DNA from: an uncultured Cellvibrionales bacterium
GTDB lineage: Bacteria > Pseudomonadota > Gammaproteobacteria > Pseudomonadales > Cellvibrionaceae
Length of the DNA: 64,000 bases
Direction of reading: 5' to 3'
NCBI GenBank assembly: GCA_913020115.1
Contig: CAJWBQ010000002.1
Span: 62,001-126,000 of the forward strand
Made by a program: the position numbers and the translations under genes. Positions 47,181 to 55,956 of this stretch are shown here, piece after piece. A model generated the notes under the pieces. That model was given only the letters and a program-made list of their open reading frames with translations. It was not told where the DNA came from and ran no database searches. Every line of letters begins with the position of its first letter. Within the stretch, counting starts at the first letter, position 1.

Positions 47181-47274
47181 TCCTCAAAATGAACGCTTCA
47201 TATTGCGCCATTAAGGTAGGCATATCGACATCGTCACTGTTTTCTACGCTATAAATAAGTGCTAAAAATTGCAT
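47164..47274 (-). pseudogene. Truncated YCII/DGPF-family protein remnant
   Basis: A 36-codon ORF with a good AGGAG Shine-Dalgarno 7 nt before its ATG reads MQFLALIYSVENSDDVDMPTLMAQYEAFILRIERSS. The first 30 residues match the start of YCII/DGPF proteins (M-K-x-L-L-L-I-Y...), which normally run to about 120 residues and contain DGPF. Here the rest is gone and the ORF runs out of frame into the sigma pseudogene start. DGPF genes are the standard upstream partners of ECF42 sigma genes, so this is the remains of that operon. Confidence 0.7.
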
Positions 47275-47372
47275 CTGGAGTCTCCTAAGGACATTGAATA
47301 ACGAGAACCAACGCAGGCTCTCATTATAATGTCGTTTCAGAAACCTTCAAACAGACAGCTAAGGCAAAAAAA

Positions 47373-48515
47373 TTAAGCGGCGCCCGCGACCAATGCGGTA
47401 AATTTCTGCTGCTGATAATCCGCATCCCCGAATGAGGTATTGATCATCATAAGCCGCTTAGCGTAATGCCCAACGTCCAACTCATCGGTCATGCCCATGC
47501 CGCCGTGCAATTGAATGGCCTCGCCGCCTATCAATTTGCCCACGCGCCCAACCATAACTTTTAACGCGATCACATTTTTCTCTAGCTCGTCGCTTTGATC
47601 TTCCGCCGAACATACCGCCCGATACAATAGCGACTTAGTTTGCTCAGCCGCCATAAACATATCCACCATGCGATGCTGTAAGACCTGAAAACTGCTGATT
47701 GCGACACCAAACTGCTTGCGAGTCTTCGTATACTCGATGGTAATCGCATTCAGCTTCTGCATAATTCCGAGACCTTCAGCGCAAATTGCTATAGTCACGT
47801 CCGCTATAACCGACTTCATCAAGGTAAAACCTTCGTCCAAATCACCGAGGAGCTGGTCTGCTGCAACAGTCACATTGTCGAATGTTAGGTTGGCCACTAA
47901 CTGGCCGTCCATCAAGCGATAGCTGGTGGAACTGAGTCCCGCGGCCTTCGCGTCAACCAATAATAAACTGATGCCCGTCTCATCCGACTGACCACCACTG
48001 GTGCGTACCGATACAACAATTTTGTCGGCAACCGCGCCGTTAAACACCACAGTCTTTTCACCATTCAAGATGAAGTTGCCACCCTCACGGCGAGCGCTCG
48101 TCTTAACATCCGCAAGTTCAAAGCGGCTTTGGCGCTCTAGATAGGCAAAAGCCCCCTGCAGCGAACCATCAATAATGCTAGGAATATAGGCTTCTTGCAG
48201 CGCTGCATTACCACTCTTGCTCAGCAGCCCACCAAACAACAATACAGTTGCCACAAAAGGCTCAACAACCAAACCTTTACCCAATTCTTCCATGACAGCC
48301 ATAACATCTGTAGCCCCACCTTCGAAACCGCCCTGCGCTTCTGAAAAGGGGATAGACAACCAGCCTAGCTCGGCAAATGTTTGCCATTGTTCACGACTGA
48401 AACCGTCGGCCGAAGCAGCGTTTTTACGGCGGGTTTCAAAGTCATAATCGTCTTGCACATAACGTGCGACGCTGTCTTTGAGCATGTTCTGTTCTTCTGA
48501 AAATTTAAAATTCAT
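47373..48515 (-). CDS. Acyl-CoA dehydrogenase (small-subunit type)
   Basis: A 380-residue acyl-CoA dehydrogenase-fold flavoprotein: FSEEQNMLKDSVARYVQDDYDFETRRK, the AYLERQSRFELADVKTSARREGGNFILNGEKTVVFNG mid-domain, and the C-terminal KLIGGEAIQLHGGMGMTDELDVGHYAKRLMMINTSFGD. Catalytic Glu is usually within or after the last helix of this region and I could not place it with certainty. It is 69 bp downstream of a second, different ACAD gene on the same strand. Such small/large pairs form heteromeric enzymes in steroid and branched-acid degradation, which is plausible here but not shown. Confidence 0.88.
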   Translation of the reverse strand: MNFKFSEEQNMLKDSVARYVQDDYDFETRRKNAASADGFSREQWQTFAELGWLSIPFSEAQGGFEGGATDVMAVMEELGKGLVVEPFVATVLLFGGLLSKSGNAALQEAYIPSIIDGSLQGAFAYLERQSRFELADVKTSARREGGNFILNGEKTVVFNGAVADKIVVSVRTSGGQSDETGISLLLVDAKAAGLSSTSYRLMDGQLVANLTFDNVTVAADQLLGDLDEGFTLMKSVIADVTIAICAEGLGIMQKLNAITIEYTKTRKQFGVAISSFQVLQHRMVDMFMAAEQTKSLLYRAVCSAEDQSDELEKNVIALKVMVGRVGKLIGGEAIQLHGGMGMTDELDVGHYAKRLMMINTSFGDADYQQQKFTALVAGAA

Positions 48516-48584
48516 GTGCGTATAATTCCATTCTACAAGTCAATTGTTTAGGTTTTAATTCTGTAAAGATTGGGGAAAATCTAT

Positions 48585-49763
48585 TTACAAACCTAAGACA
48601 TATTTGGCGGTAATATTTTTCTGTACTTCATTAGAACCACCATAAATAGTGGCTGCACGGCCATACATATAAGCGCGTCTAGCTTCACTACCAAAGTCGT
48701 GACCGATGCTTTCAGCGCTCATATCGCCCTGGATAACACCGCTATAGTAGCCCGCCAAGTCCATATACAACTGCTGCAGCGCTTGTTGAATTTCTGTGCC
48801 TTTGATTTTCAGCAAGGACGATTCAACCCCTGGGCCTTCACCTGCAGCAGTGGAAGCCAATACGCGCAACTCAGTATATTCAAGAGCCATCAACTCAATT
48901 TCTACATCGGCTATACGCGACTGAATCATCGTATCTTGACTTAGAGGTACACCGCCGTTCACTTCCGTTGCCAGTAGCTCACGCAATTTACGTAATTTAC
49001 GCTTTGACTCAGAAACACCCGCAATTGAGGTGCGCTCGTGTGCCAACAAGGACTTAGCGTATGTCCAGCCTTTGTCTTGTTCGCCAATGCGATTGGCTAC
49101 GGGTACTCGAACGTTGTCGAACACCACTTCGTTTAAAGTGTGATGGTTGTCAATCGAGTCAATGGGGTTGACGGAAATGCCCGGGGTATTCATATCAATT
49201 AAAAGAAAGGTAATGCCATCTTGGCGCTTGCCTGACGAGTCTGTGCGCACGAGACAAAAAATCCAGTCTGCATACTGCGCCAGCGTCGTCCAAACCTTTG
49301 CGCCATTAACAATATAATCATCACCGTCCAGCTCAGCTTTGGTTTGTAAAGCCGCTAAATCGGAGCCCGCGCCCGGCTCTGAATAACCCTGACACCACCA
49401 GTGTTCGCTGTTCAAAATCTTCGGCAAGAAACGTTGCTTTTGCTCTTCCGTGCCAAAGCCATAAATCACAGGGGCAACCATTTTCAAACCAAAGGGAAGA
49501 GTGCCCGGCGCACCAACCGCTGAACGCTCAGTTTCATAAATAAAATTTTGCGTCGAAGTCCAGCCTGTGCCCCCGTGTTCGATAGGCCAATCGGGTGCCA
49601 ACCAGCCCTGCTTATTCAAGCGGTGTTGCCACTCGATCTGGCCTTCTTTGAAAGTCTCAGTGCTGCCCATAAGCGACGCTAGCTCTTCGGTCCAAGCATC
49701 GTTTAAAAACGCTCTCACTTCGTCTCGAAAAGCCAATTCTTCAGCTGAAAATGATAAATCCAC
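48585..49763 (-). CDS. Acyl-CoA dehydrogenase
   Basis: A 392-residue acyl-CoA dehydrogenase: MDLSFSAEELAFRDEVRAFL, the FAD/substrate segment WWCQGYSEPGAGSDLAALQTKAELDGDDYIVNGAKVWTTLAQYADWIFCLVRT, and the C-terminal YMYGRAATIYGGSNEVQKNITAKYVLGL. This is a complete ACAD. The start is GTG 49763 with AAGGA 9 nt upstream. It is upstream of the second ACAD and divergent from a GlxA-type regulator, so the three form a catabolic module. Chain length or ring specificity cannot be read. Confidence 0.92.
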   Translation of the reverse strand: MDLSFSAEELAFRDEVRAFLNDAWTEELASLMGSTETFKEGQIEWQHRLNKQGWLAPDWPIEHGGTGWTSTQNFIYETERSAVGAPGTLPFGLKMVAPVIYGFGTEEQKQRFLPKILNSEHWWCQGYSEPGAGSDLAALQTKAELDGDDYIVNGAKVWTTLAQYADWIFCLVRTDSSGKRQDGITFLLIDMNTPGISVNPIDSIDNHHTLNEVVFDNVRVPVANRIGEQDKGWTYAKSLLAHERTSIAGVSESKRKLRKLRELLATEVNGGVPLSQDTMIQSRIADVEIELMALEYTELRVLASTAAGEGPGVESSLLKIKGTEIQQALQQLYMDLAGYYSGVIQGDMSAESIGHDFGSEARRAYMYGRAATIYGGSNEVQKNITAKYVLGL

Positions 49764-49873
49764 GGAATGATTCCTTTTGCTGGCTCAGCAACACGCGAGC
49801 CTTGGTGTTAAGTAAGTTTTAAGCGTAGGGCTACTTTAAACCCCTTGCCGCCTCGCGTCTTTAGGGTAAAATG

Positions 49874-49914
49874 CCACTTTTAGTGGTATAAGTGACAGTT
49901 ATGGCACTTATACC
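49874..49914. promoter_or_regulatory. Operator-like inverted repeats between the ACAD genes and the GlxA-type regulator
   Basis: GGTATAAGTG (49885-49894) and CACTTATACC (49905-49914) are perfect 10-bp arms around a 10-bp spacer. Overlapping its left edge is CCACT-TTT-AGTGG (49874-49886). Both lie in the 180-bp divergent promoter region, so they are likely binding sites for the neighbouring regulator or a -10/-35 overlap control. Confidence 0.5.
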
Positions 49915-49946
49915 TTTAGAATAAAAAACACTCACACAAGGGCAGA

Positions 49947-50951
49947 ATGATGGGAATGGCAGAATGGCGTATAGCCCTATTCATCTACGACGGAGCTTGG
50001 GCATCGTCGGTACTGAGCTCTTTGGATTTCTTTCAAAGTGTTAATTTGAGAGCGAAACGCGAGCTTTTTCACTGCGATATTGTCACCCCAACACCTGAAG
50101 CCGCTAAGCTTTACAGTGGGCGTGAGCAATTGGGAGACGCCCACATTCGCCAAGATTGCTCTTATGACTTGATCATGCTCTCTCACTATTGGGGCGATTT
50201 CGAACGTGCTATCCAGCAATATCCAGACGTGCCAGGCTGGCTGGCTAGGCAATATCATGGAGGTGCGATTATCGCGGGTATCAATAGTGGGATTTTTTGG
50301 GCCGCCGAAGCGGGATTGCTGCAAGGCAGGCAAGCCACAACTTACTGGCGCCACCGACTGGAACTCCAACACCGCTATCCAGAAACGCAGTGGCAGGAAA
50401 ACCAAGCCTTAACGCAAGACGCCGGAATTTACAGCTCGAACGGCCAAAATTCTAGCGTTGATCTCAGCATTCATCTGGTGGAAAAATTCTGTGGTGCGGA
50501 AATGGCCGCAGGACTTGCCCGTGATATTACCTTCGACAACCGCCGAAACTACAATCTCACGCTGTTTAATATTGCCGGCCTTCGTCAACATTTGGACGAT
50601 GGCATTCACAAAGCCCAAGACTGGTTGGACCAACACTACCCAGAAAAAATTGAATTGCACGTTTTGGCTGATTTGATCGGTATGAGCAAACGTACGTTTA
50701 TACGCCGTTTTCAAAAAGCTACTGGAGAAAAACCTTCTCGCTATCTGCAGCGACTGCGGGTAGAAGCGGCTAAACACCGCCTAGTTAATAGCGAAGAAAG
50801 CATTAAAACCATCGGTTTAAATGTGGGCTACCGAGACATTCCTTATTTTTCCCAGGTTTTTAAATCGATGACCGAATTAACACCTCTGCAATACCGAAAA
50901 AGATTGCGACCACGCAATACTAGCCCTAAGAATTCTTCAGCAGGCGACTGA
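49947..50951 (+). CDS. GlxA-type transcriptional regulator (DJ-1/PfpI domain + AraC HTH)
   Basis: A 334-residue regulator with an N-terminal DJ-1/PfpI-like sensor (WRIALFIYDGAWASSVLSSLDFFQS, and GAIIAGINSGIFWAAEAGLLQGRQATTYW where a catalytic Cys would be Asn/Ser). Its C-terminal AraC domain reads KIELHVLADLIGMSKRTFIRRFQKATGEKPSRYLQRLRVEAAKHRLVNSEESIKTIGLNVGYRDIPYFSQVFKSMTELTPLQYRKRL. It is related to the regulator at 34.9 kb but clearly diverged. AAGGG lies before the first ATG; the fifth codon is an alternative start. It is divergent from the acyl-CoA dehydrogenases and probably controls them. Confidence 0.9.
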   Translation: MMGMAEWRIALFIYDGAWASSVLSSLDFFQSVNLRAKRELFHCDIVTPTPEAAKLYSGREQLGDAHIRQDCSYDLIMLSHYWGDFERAIQQYPDVPGWLARQYHGGAIIAGINSGIFWAAEAGLLQGRQATTYWRHRLELQHRYPETQWQENQALTQDAGIYSSNGQNSSVDLSIHLVEKFCGAEMAAGLARDITFDNRRNYNLTLFNIAGLRQHLDDGIHKAQDWLDQHYPEKIELHVLADLIGMSKRTFIRRFQKATGEKPSRYLQRLRVEAAKHRLVNSEESIKTIGLNVGYRDIPYFSQVFKSMTELTPLQYRKRLRPRNTSPKNSSAGD

Positions 50952-52296
50952 AAATTCGATTGATATCGTTGAGAGACTGGCAGGCATCTACCTCTGAACA
51001 TCCCGGGGAATATTCTGACATGATGGAGTCGCCGGTATTCCAGCTTACTTTATTTTCTGGGTTTAACCACAGCACTCGTCGGCTCTGCCGGTATACTTGC
51101 GACCAAATATCAGCGCGCCCATCACCATTATTATTACGTGCATCTCCCAGCATTATTACTGTGGTTTTTTTGTCGATAGTGCTAAGTACCTGTTCTTGCA
51201 GGCCCTCGAGTGCTGTACCGTAATTCGTAGACATATTGCCCCAGCGCTGCATAATGATTTCCATTGCCGCTGCCACGTCCTCGCGCTCAAACAACTCCGA
51301 CACCTCCACCAAATCAGAAGCAAATACAAAAGAGCGCACCTTTGGCAGCACGTCTTGTAAGCTATAGAGAAACAACAGGAGAAAACGAGCGACTCGACTC
51401 ACCGAACCGCTGACATCACAAATCGCCACTATTTTCGGCCGTTCAATTTTTGTCGCTTTCCAACGGGTATGAAATTGAACCCCGTCAAAAGCCGCATTGG
51501 CCGCGAGAGTTTTTCTCACATCCAGCATGCCCCGCTTCGATACTTTTCTCCGCCGGGAGTGCTGCGTTGCCAACTTCCTCGCAGCTTTTGCGACTAAAGC
51601 CGCCATACGATGGTAATCTTGGTGCTCAATGTGGCTCAGCTTTACTTTGTGCAGCAGGTCTTCACGAAACTTCATGCCTTTGTGTTTGGCGTGCACTAGG
51701 AATTGTTGCTCTACGTAGTCTCGCACCTGCGCTTGCAACTGCTCGCGACGTGCTTGTAAAGAATTTATAAGCGCAGGCTCAGGAGCAGAATTACCCTTAG
51801 AGTTAATGTCGGCCAACAAGGCTTCATCACCCAAACGCTGCATAATCCGATAGCTGTATAAATTCTTCTGGGTAAAAACGCTAATATTACTGAGGTTCTC
51901 TGCTCCAGCCGCGGCGGCCACCGCCACAGTCAAGCCCTCACCGTCACCAGATAAAAGCTGCTGAGCCAATACCGAAAGCTCGCCCTGAGGCGGTGCCGAT
52001 TGATCATCAGCACTGGGCGGCAAGGATTCCGCCGCAATGCTGAGCTCGTCACCCTCGTCTAAAGACTTATTCAATTCGGTACTAGGCCCGGCAAAATAAT
52101 CGTCGAATAACTGCTCTAATATAAGCTGATTGGGGCGCGTCTTAGACAAACTTAAACTCAAGGTAGTTTTTAAGAGCTCGCGCTCCCGAATACCCACCAA
52201 CTGCACAGCTCTAACGGCATCCAAGGTCTCGGCTTGAGAAATTGGCAGGCCCGACTGCCGCAGGGCCGCTATAAATTGAGAGAGCATTTTTTGCAT
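50926..52296 (-). CDS. VWA domain protein (CoxE-like), MoxR partner
   Basis: A 456-residue protein with a von Willebrand A domain in the C-terminal half. The MIDAS motif reads VAICDVSGSVSRVARF (Asp-x-Ser-x-Ser), followed by NMSTNYGTALEGL and VIMLGDARNNNGDG, the later metal-site residues. The N-terminal half is helical and charged, as in CoxE-like proteins. CoxE/VWA proteins work with MoxR AAA+ ATPases in metal insertion or complex assembly. Its start is 5 bp after the MoxR stop, so they are one operon. The 3' end overlaps the convergent regulator gene by 26 bp. Confidence 0.88.
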   Translation of the reverse strand: MQKMLSQFIAALRQSGLPISQAETLDAVRAVQLVGIRERELLKTTLSLSLSKTRPNQLILEQLFDDYFAGPSTELNKSLDEGDELSIAAESLPPSADDQSAPPQGELSVLAQQLLSGDGEGLTVAVAAAAGAENLSNISVFTQKNLYSYRIMQRLGDEALLADINSKGNSAPEPALINSLQARREQLQAQVRDYVEQQFLVHAKHKGMKFREDLLHKVKLSHIEHQDYHRMAALVAKAARKLATQHSRRRKVSKRGMLDVRKTLAANAAFDGVQFHTRWKATKIERPKIVAICDVSGSVSRVARFLLLFLYSLQDVLPKVRSFVFASDLVEVSELFEREDVAAAMEIIMQRWGNMSTNYGTALEGLQEQVLSTIDKKTTVIMLGDARNNNGDGRADIWSQVYRQSRRVLWLNPENKVSWNTGDSIMSEYSPGCSEVDACQSLNDINRIFSRLLKNS

Positions 52297-52301
52297 CGTG
52301 C

Positions 52302-53237
52302 TTACAGGCTCTTATTCAACAAACGCTTGAGTTCAGGCTCTACTAACTCTACATCTTCCTGAAATTTCAGAAGAAGATTAAGAGTGTCCTTCAACCATGG
52401 TTCATCCAGCGCCGTCACATTCAAAAGCAATAGTGCGCGGGCCCAGTCAATAGTTTCACTGACCGCCGGCGCTTTCTTAAGTGACAACTCTCTTAACTCA
52501 TTGACAAATGACACCAGATTTTTTCGTAGGACCTCATTGATTTCGGGCACTTGGCTAGCAATAATCTTATTTTCCAAAGACGCTTCTGGAAAGGGTATGT
52601 ATAGATGCAAACAACGTCTCTTTAACGCATCACCAAGCTCCCGAGTGTTGTTACTGGTCAACATGACAATGGGTTTGGACTTAGCCTTTACAGTACCAAT
52701 TTCCGGAATCGAAACTTGGTAGTCAGAAAGTAGCTCAAGTAAAAAAGCCTCGAATTCCTGATCTGCCTTATCAATTTCATCGATCAGTAGAACCGCCCCT
52801 TCCTCTGCCTGCAGCGCTTGCAAGAGAGGACGGCGTTCCAAAAACTGCTCGGAATAGAAAATATCGCCAAATTGATGCAAGCGTTGAACCGATTCATCAA
52901 GCCCTCTTGCCCCGCGCATCACATCGCCAAGCTGGTCTTTCAAAACTTGGGTATAGAGTAGCTGCTTTCCATATTTCCACTCGTATAGAGCTTTGGCTTC
53001 ATCGAGCCCTTCGTAGCACTGCATACGAATCAAAGGTGACGCCAGATACTCAGCCGTTTTTTTAGCCAACTCTGTCTTGCCTACCCCAGGGGGGCCTTCA
53101 ATCAGAATAGGTTTTTGCAGTTGACAGGCAAGGTAGACAGCGGTGGCGATGGCATCGCTGCAAATATAGCCAAGTTTTTCAAAATTTGACCGCAGTATTT
53201 CAGGGGAAGCAAGCTTGGCTTGATGTTGAGTGATCAC
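52302..53237 (-). CDS. MoxR-family AAA+ ATPase
   Basis: A 311-residue MoxR ATPase with Walker A GPPGVGKT (48-55), Walker B VLLIDEIDKAD, sensor-1 VMLTSNN and the sensor/Arg-finger region LKRRCLHLYIPFPE. MoxR-VWA pairs chaperone maturation of metalloenzymes or membrane complexes; CoxD-CoxE is the nearest characterised model. The start is GTG 53237, with AAGG about 10 nt upstream. No obvious client gene (such as a molybdenum hydroxylase) is adjacent, so the target is unknown. Confidence 0.92.
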   Translation of the reverse strand: MITQHQAKLASPEILRSNFEKLGYICSDAIATAVYLACQLQKPILIEGPPGVGKTELAKKTAEYLASPLIRMQCYEGLDEAKALYEWKYGKQLLYTQVLKDQLGDVMRGARGLDESVQRLHQFGDIFYSEQFLERRPLLQALQAEEGAVLLIDEIDKADQEFEAFLLELLSDYQVSIPEIGTVKAKSKPIVMLTSNNTRELGDALKRRCLHLYIPFPEASLENKIIASQVPEINEVLRKNLVSFVNELRELSLKKAPAVSETIDWARALLLLNVTALDEPWLKDTLNLLLKFQEDVELVEPELKRLLNKSL

Positions 53238-53714
53238 GTGTAATAAACCTTTTGCGCTAGAAAGCTATGTCATTTCCTGCATTATTTGCTGATTCAACGT
53301 CATAAATCAATCACAAAAAATACTTCCCACTGCTCCTGGAACCCAAAATCGAGCTCCATGATTACAGTAAATGGAACGGAAAAACTCCATAAAAAGGGTA
53401 AAAAATGACGAAATTAATGGGAGATAAGACTGAATATATGGATCGATAATATTGCGGGCTTCGCTAAGATAGAGACATATAAAGGCCTCGTAAATTTGGA
53501 GAAAACAAGGGTGTAAAACAGCGCCAAAAGCACTGGAATAATCAAGCTCTATATAAGCTAAGTAGATGAATAAAAACGATGAGCTAAGCCCCTAAAATTT
53601 GAACATTAACTTGCTAAATCCCCATTGGAAAGTTCCAGAATTTAGATTTCGATACCCGACGAGATAATTTTCTGTATCGCCATGTAAGGCTATACAGCGC
53701 AACGGAGGCCCCCC
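53238..53714. other. Intergenic region upstream of MoxR and the LuxR-type gene
   Basis: A 477-bp AT-rich region without a convincing ORF in any frame. It must hold both divergent promoters. I found no strong dyad, RNA-like structure or repeat beyond short A-tracts. Confidence 0.4.
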
Positions 53715-54554
53715 TTGGATACGGAGAAAATGGATTTTTGTTACATCAAAAAACAATCTACAGAGAACATTCACTCTATTAGAACACCGCTTTTTAATGC
53801 CTCCACACTTATCCATACAGAGGACAAAAACCCCATCTACAGTACACTAGCCAAACAAAAAACCATTGAAGCCTTTCATCAATGCCTGTTAAGTCATATC
53901 GAAAGCCTGGGCTTCACTCTATTTCAAATCTGCCACTTCGAACGTGAAAAAATGGCCAAACAAAATAAAAAGGACTGGTTCGAAATAACTCAAGAAGTAC
54001 TAAGCCAGAGTGCTCCCACCCTCAACCACCCAAACAAACGAGGCGAGACATTTCAAATCTCTCCGGTTAAAAGCGCAGCCACCCAAATGGGCACTGGGGA
54101 TTCACCCACCTATAAGGGGGAATTGGTCGATATATTTGGCAGTATGGACTTCCACGACACACACAGTATTTCAACACCCGCATTTTTAGGCGAGGGCTTC
54201 TTAATTTTAACCGTCATGGCCAGTGGCCTAAGCCCCAGAACTTTCGACGAGCTGATTCAACAACATCAGGCAACACTGATGACCTTAATCGACGCTATCA
54301 ACGCTATAGGTGGGCTCAAGTTCCCAAATTTTATTTTTGACAAGCGATCAACGGAAGGCTTGGCCAGCCTAAAGAAACCCATGCAAGCCCTCCACTGGGC
54401 ATCGCAAGGCTACGCGCACAAGCAAATTGCTGAAAAAATGAGCATCTCATACAAAACAGTCAACGACCACCTTCGCTCGGCGAGAGAAGACCTTCAAGCA
54501 AAAAGTACAGGCCACGCCATTCGTTTAGCCATAGAACAAGGTTTAATAAACTGA
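53715..54554 (+). CDS. LuxR-type transcriptional regulator (orphan)
   Basis: About 279 residues with a C-terminal LuxR/FixJ-type HTH: MQALHWASQGYAHKQIAEKMSISYKTVNDHLRSAREDLQAKSTGHAIRLAIEQGLI. The N-terminal 210 residues resemble the size of an autoinducer-binding domain (LLSHIESLGFTLFQICHFERE), but the conserved W-x3-Y-D pattern is not clear, so the ligand is uncertain. TTG 53715 is favoured by GGAGG 6 nt upstream; ATG 53730, with GGAG only 3 nt away, is the alternative. No luxI is present, so this is a LuxR solo. Confidence 0.78.
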   Translation: MDTEKMDFCYIKKQSTENIHSIRTPLFNASTLIHTEDKNPIYSTLAKQKTIEAFHQCLLSHIESLGFTLFQICHFEREKMAKQNKKDWFEITQEVLSQSAPTLNHPNKRGETFQISPVKSAATQMGTGDSPTYKGELVDIFGSMDFHDTHSISTPAFLGEGFLILTVMASGLSPRTFDELIQQHQATLMTLIDAINAIGGLKFPNFIFDKRSTEGLASLKKPMQALHWASQGYAHKQIAEKMSISYKTVNDHLRSAREDLQAKSTGHAIRLAIEQGLIN

Positions 54555-54632
54555 CGGTTCTGCTAAAATCCGCAGCCCATATTACTGCTAGACTAAGATC
54601 AGGTGGTAATTACGAATTCTCGGAGAGTCAGT

Positions 54633-54935
54633 ATGGCAGGCAATTACAAAAGTGGGCCCGGTAAAGGGCGTTTCAAAAAACCCGCAAAAATAGGCCGCGG
54701 AACACTGGAGGCAGTGCGCACAGAAGGGCCGCACAACGAATGGTTGGGTATGCCCCCCTACTACATTCACTACCTAACGATGGAGGGTGCCGAATATAAC
54801 TACTTGTCAGCTGACGCCGCCCTGGGAATCGATCTCGGCAAAAAAGTCACCTTTCGCTACAAAGAAACGCAAAAAGGCAACATCATAGAAAAACGCTCGC
54901 TCGGGATAGTGATAGACCCCAGCGAACTGGGTTAA
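54633..54935 (+). CDS. Small protein of unknown function
   Basis: I do not recognise this 100-residue protein. ATG 54633 has GGAG 7 nt upstream; earlier in-frame starts lack one. It begins with a basic Gly/Lys-rich segment (AGNYKSGPGKGRFKKPAKIGRGTLEAVRTEGPHNEWLGMPPYYIHYLTMEG). It ends in a beta-rich part, LGKKVTFRYKETQKGNIIEKRSLGIVIDP, suggestive of an OB-like or SH3-like barrel. A nucleic-acid-binding role is possible from charge alone. It follows the LuxR gene by about 80 bp and ends before a terminator. Confidence 0.7.
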   Translation: MAGNYKSGPGKGRFKKPAKIGRGTLEAVRTEGPHNEWLGMPPYYIHYLTMEGAEYNYLSADAALGIDLGKKVTFRYKETQKGNIIEKRSLGIVIDPSELG

Positions 54936-54937
54936 AT

Positions 54938-55008
54938 AAGCCCCGCCCATTACCCCAGCGTCAAGTTCCGTTTCCACAAATGCATAAACAGCTGGGGTAT
55001 GGGGGCTT
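54938..55008. terminator. Long inverted repeat between convergent genes
   Basis: AAGCCCCGCCCATTACCCCAGC (54938-54959, 22 nt) pairs with its near-complement ending GGGGGCTT at 55008, around a 31-nt loop and with small mismatches. It separates the small-protein gene from the convergent M48 protease gene and probably terminates both. Confidence 0.55.
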
Positions 55009-55022
55009 GGCCAATTTCCCCC

Positions 55023-55787
55023 TTACTTTAAGCTTTTGATTTCGTTTGCAATATTTTCTAAGCGACGATCATTACTTGGGTGGGAGCTCAAAAAACCTCC
55101 GCCACCGTCAGATTTGGCCTGTAGGGTACGAATTGACTGCGCCATAGCATGGGGGTCAGAGTTTAGACCGGCTAGCAGCTTTACGGCGTAAGCATCGGCA
55201 TCCAATTCATCTTGTTGTGAAAAGCGAGCGTTGATCGCAGTGTAAGCTAGCTGCCCCAACTGCCCCTCAGTCAATGCGCCAACAGTACCGCCAATCGCTG
55301 CCGCCGCCTTGAAAGCCGAATTCGTCATGAGAGTCTCACGCATTTGTTTGTAGCTGTGCCTTAGCTTCACATGCCCCAACTCATGCCCAATCACAGCAGC
55401 CACCTGGTCATCGGGCATGATATCTAGCAAACCCGAATAAACTCGCACAGTGCCATCTGCCATCGCGAAGGCATTTATATCACTGCTGATATAGACCTTA
55501 AAATTTGGACTCAGGCCATCTGCGTCCTTAAATTGGCGAGTAATACGATCGAGGCGTCGCATATAATTACTGCTGGGTCCCGCAATTTTGCTTTTACCGT
55601 CGATTTCTTTAGCCGCTAATGAAGCGGTTTGTTTAACTGAATTCTCATCCACAGTGGAGGCCTGCAATACGCCCATTCCAACACTGGCGGCTTTACCCAT
55701 GTCAAATTCACCGGTTGCGGTACACCCACTTACCCCAAGAACAACGGTTGCTGATGCCAAAAAACGGTTAAATTTCATTTTGTACAT
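55023..55787 (-). CDS. M48-family zinc metalloprotease, lipoprotein
   Basis: A 254-residue lipoprotein (lipobox GVSGC, Cys22) with the M48 zinc motif H135-E-x2-H139 (IGHELGHVKLRHS) and a third ligand in DELDADAYAVKL. The architecture matches the soluble or outer-membrane-linked M48 group (YcaL/LoiP-type) rather than HtpX, because no extra transmembrane helices are seen. Such proteases degrade misfolded envelope proteins. It is convergent with the small-protein gene across an inverted repeat. The start with an ATG pair (MYKMKF) leaves two possible starts three codons apart. Confidence 0.9.
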   Translation of the reverse strand: MYKMKFNRFLASATVVLGVSGCTATGEFDMGKAASVGMGVLQASTVDENSVKQTASLAAKEIDGKSKIAGPSSNYMRRLDRITRQFKDADGLSPNFKVYISSDINAFAMADGTVRVYSGLLDIMPDDQVAAVIGHELGHVKLRHSYKQMRETLMTNSAFKAAAAIGGTVGALTEGQLGQLAYTAINARFSQQDELDADAYAVKLLAGLNSDPHAMAQSIRTLQAKSDGGGGFLSSHPSNDRRLENIANEIKSLK

Positions 55788-55956
55788 ACTTCACTACCCT
55801 ATATATGTCTTTGTAGGAGAGCTTATCACATCACATCAAGCTGGAAAGTACTGTAAAGCTACACGACTAAAACACAATAAGGCGCCGGCGATCAATTTCG
55901 CAGGCCGCCTTGGTCGAAAAATACACGCTTACTTATGCTGACAGGTGAATTGGCGC

